DNA from: an uncultured Polyangiaceae bacterium
GTDB lineage: Bacteria > Myxococcota_A > Polyangia > Polyangiales > Houyiibacteriaceae
DNA length: 7,750 nt
Reading direction: 5' to 3'
Assembly (NCBI GenBank): GCA_947259605.1
Contig: CAMYMX010000143.1
Span: 1 to 7,750 of the forward strand
Shown here: piece by piece, positions 5,975 to 7,750 of the stretch
Layout of the letters: each line of letters opens with the position of its first letter
Numbering within the stretch: the stretch's first letter is position 1
The notes under the pieces: model-generated
Database searches by the model: none
What the model was told of the DNA's origin: nothing
Seen by the model: the letters and a program-made list of their open reading frames with translations, nothing else
Position numbers and translations under genes: made by a program

Positions 5975-6682
5975 ATGGATGAGAACGACCCGCGGTCGCG
6001 CATCGCCCTTGCGCTCGACGTTCCGGACCTCGAGTCAGCCACAGCACTGATCGAGCAAACACGAGAGCACGTGGGCACCTTCAAGGTGGGGTTAGAGCTC
6101 TATACCGCGGTGGGTCCAGCCGCCGTTGAATCAGTCCACGCTGCCGGCGCCGAGTGTTTTCTCGATCTCAAGCTTCACGACATCCCCGCGACGATGGGGC
6201 GCTCGGTTGCACGTGCCGCATCGATGGGGGTCGCCTACCTGACGGTGCACGGTATGGCCGGGCACGAATCCCTTCATCAGGCCAGCGCCAACGCTGGCTC
6301 GACCCGCCTCCTGGCGGTTACGGTGTTGACGAGTCTCGACGCGGCGGCGCTCCAAGCCATTGGCTTGGCTGGAGGTCCGCGGGACGCAGCGGACAGGCTG
6401 GCGAAGCTGGCCTGGGGTGCTGGGCTCCGGGGCTTCGTCGCTTCCGCGCACGAGTGCGCGGCCTTGCGCGCCACGCTCGGGGAAGAGGCCTTTCTCGTGA
6501 CGCCCGGAATTCGACCCGCAGGCGCAGACGTCGGGGATCAGAAACGCGTGATGACCCCGGCGGACGCTATTGTAGCGGGCGCCGACCTCCTCGTCGTCGG
6601 ACGACCGATTCGTGACGCGGCTGATCCCGGTCGAGCAGCTGCGGAGATCGAGCGTCAGGTGCGAATGGTACTTTCGCAATGA
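5975..6682 (+). CDS. pyrF: Orotidine 5'-phosphate decarboxylase
   Basis: PyrF decarboxylates orotidine monophosphate to UMP, the last step of de novo pyrimidine synthesis, in the cytoplasm. The 235 residues have the usual length of the bacterial TIM-barrel enzyme. Visible signatures are ALDVPD with Asp15, FKVG with Lys37, the catalytic DLKLHDIPAT block (64-73; Asp64, Lys66, Asp69), the TPGIRP phosphate loop (176-181) and VVGRPI (207-212). All catalytic residues are present. The start is ATG at 5975; an in-frame TGA lies at 5969-5971, so no earlier start is possible. No clear Shine-Dalgarno is seen. The stop overlaps the next start as ATGA, so it is coupled to rlmB; co-transcription with the upstream coiled-coil gene is likely from the 29-base gap. 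Confidence 0.97.
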   Translation: MDENDPRSRIALALDVPDLESATALIEQTREHVGTFKVGLELYTAVGPAAVESVHAAGAECFLDLKLHDIPATMGRSVARAASMGVAYLTVHGMAGHESLHQASANAGSTRLLAVTVLTSLDAAALQAIGLAGGPRDAADRLAKLAWGAGLRGFVASAHECAALRATLGEEAFLVTPGIRPAGADVGDQKRVMTPADAIVAGADLLVVGRPIRDAADPGRAAAEIERQVRMVLSQ

Positions 6683-7407
6683 CCCGTGTCCTTGCAGGAC
6701 GGCGGCCCGTGCTGGAAGGGATGCGCGGCAATGCCAAGGTTCGCCAAATCTACACCGAACCGCAGCGCGCGTTTCCAGACATCTGCGAAGCGGCGGAAGC
6801 TCGAAGCATTCCGCTTGCGAACCGAGACCGGGCGGAGCTCGACCGTTTGACCGATGGCGTGAGGCACCAGGGTGTCGTGGCGCTTGCCGACGACTACGAG
6901 TTCTGCGAGCTCGACGAGATCCTTGCCTACGCCGAGGGTGCGCCTGTGCTGGTCGCCCTCGACCAGGTCACGGATCCCCAGAATTTAGGCGCCATCATTC
7001 GCAGTGCGGTGACCCTCGGCCTCAACGGCGTGATTTTCCCCAAACATCGCGCCGCCGGGATCACGGGCGCTGTGGTCCGCGCCTCAGCCGGTGCGACCGA
7101 GCACGCATCGATTGCACGGGTCACCAACCTTCAGCGGACCTTGCTCTCTCTGTCCGAGTCCGGAATGGAGATTATCGGGCTCGACGCTGGCGCCGACGTC
7201 GACATCCACGAGCTCGCGCCAAGCGCCGCAGGGCGGATCTTGGTGATCGGGTCGGAGGGCAAAGGCCTGCGCCGAATGGTTCGACAGCGCTGTGATATCG
7301 TGGTTCAGATCCCTCAGAAAGGCCCGATGGATTCGCTGAACGCATCGGTGGCCGCAGCAATCGCGATGTACGAGATTTCGAGGAAGCGAGTCGCGAATGA
7401 CGGATGA
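6679..7407 (+). CDS. rlmB: TrmH/SpoU-family 23S rRNA (guanosine-2'-O)-methyltransferase RlmB
   Basis: This enzyme family uses S-adenosylmethionine to methylate a ribose 2'-OH; RlmB modifies G2251 (E. coli numbering) of 23S rRNA. The 242 residues match the RlmB layout: a small substrate-binding N-domain (about 1-75, starting VLAGRRPVLEG and ending VRHQGVVA) and a trefoil-knot SPOUT domain. Motif 1 is DQVTDPQNLGAIIRSA (95-110, with Asn102 and Arg108), motif 2 VIGSEGKGLRR (189-199) and motif 3 IPQKGPMDSLNASVA (211-225). Motif 3 usually reads I-P-M-x-G, so Gln213-Lys214 plus an extra residue is a slight deviation. The ATG at 6679 overlaps the pyrF stop by four bases. A different TrmH-family target cannot be excluded, but the N-domain favours RlmB. 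Confidence 0.93.
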   Translation: MTRVLAGRRPVLEGMRGNAKVRQIYTEPQRAFPDICEAAEARSIPLANRDRAELDRLTDGVRHQGVVALADDYEFCELDEILAYAEGAPVLVALDQVTDPQNLGAIIRSAVTLGLNGVIFPKHRAAGITGAVVRASAGATEHASIARVTNLQRTLLSLSESGMEIIGLDAGADVDIHELAPSAAGRILVIGSEGKGLRRMVRQRCDIVVQIPQKGPMDSLNASVAAAIAMYEISRKRVANDG

Positions 7408-7750
7408 CAACCTCGCCCGCGAGCAGAAGGAGGAGACCGTCCGTCGGGTGCTCATCTTGACGGGCGGCGGCGACGCCCCCGGACTCAACGCCGTGCTTCG
7501 GGCATTCGTCAAGACAGCGACCGGCCTGGGCCTCGAGGTCTACGGCTCCGAAGACGGTTTCGCCGGCTTGATCGAGGAACCCACTCGTGTCGTCCGGCTG
7601 ATGCGATCGGACGTTCGCGGCATTCTCCCGAAAGGCGGCAGTATCCTGGGCTGCTCCGATACAGCCGATCCCTTCGCCTACGGGGCAACCGGCTCGCACG
7701 GCGCCTCGAAGACGATCGACGTGTCAGAGCGGGTCCTCGCGAAGCTCGAT
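7397..7750 (+). CDS. pfkA: 6-phosphofructokinase family (3' partial)
   Basis: The 118 visible residues are the N-terminal third of a PfkA-family enzyme, which phosphorylates fructose 6-phosphate in glycolysis. Signatures are RVLILTGGGDAPGLNAVLRA (17-36, the nucleotide-binding glycine segment), GLEVYGSEDGFAGLI (45-59) and GGSILGCSDTADPF (80-93). At the place where E. coli PfkA has Arg72 after GGTFLGSA, this protein has Asp88. The residues that separate ATP- from pyrophosphate-dependent enzymes lie beyond the window, so a PPi-dependent type (pfp) remains possible. There is a 16-residue polar leader before the first strand. The start is ATG at 7397, with GAGGAAG about 11 bases upstream; it overlaps the end of rlmB by 11 bases. 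The frame is still open at the window end. Confidence 0.92.
   Translation, partial: MTDDNLAREQKEETVRRVLILTGGGDAPGLNAVLRAFVKTATGLGLEVYGSEDGFAGLIEEPTRVVRLMRSDVRGILPKGGSILGCSDTADPFAYGATGSHGASKTIDVSERVLAKLD

Overview
The window is high-GC, densely coded bacterial DNA with seven recognisable protein genes, two of them cut by the window edges. The style points to Myxococcota, probably the Polyangia. The evidence is a protein-kinase fold joined to a GYF_2-like domain, a membrane helix and an AgmX/PglI-type C-terminal domain; two tandem PilT-family motor ATPases; and GC-rich repeat-bearing spacers. The organism call is inference from protein style, not from a marker gene.

Layout. Bases 1-1742 (+) hold the 3' part of a membrane-anchored protein whose kinase domain has lost its catalytic residues. 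Bases 1743-2229 form a 487-bp convergent intergenic region with two copies of a hairpin-bearing repeat, one G-quadruplex motif on each strand, and a long inverted repeat close to the end of the minus-strand operon. Bases 5004-2230 (-) encode a two-gene operon of PilT-family hexameric ATPases, three bases apart. The upstream gene (564 aa) has a long N-terminal extension and a linker; the downstream gene (358 aa) has ordinary PilT size. Bases 5005-5213 are an AT-richer divergent promoter region in which both candidate -10 boxes lie almost against the start codons. Bases 5214-5945 (+) encode a coiled-coil protein with one central membrane helix. It is followed on the same strand by pyrF (29-base gap), rlmB (4-base overlap) and the start of a phosphofructokinase gene (11-base overlap).

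Function. The minus-strand pair is related to type IV pilus retraction motors, but the two proteins have lost opposite histidines of the PilT His box, which suggests they may have diverged into partners. The + strand block joins pyrimidine synthesis (PyrF), 23S rRNA 2'-O-methylation (RlmB) and glycolysis (Pfk) in a tight, probably co-transcribed housekeeping series; the coiled-coil gene may head this unit. The pseudokinase fusion converges on the motor operon, so its placement alone says nothing about co-regulation.

Most noteworthy: the complementary His-box losses in the paired motors, the catalytically degraded kinase fused to a TonB-like periplasmic domain, the back-to-back near-leaderless promoters, and the structured convergent spacer. 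No CRISPR array, transposase, tRNA or rRNA was seen.
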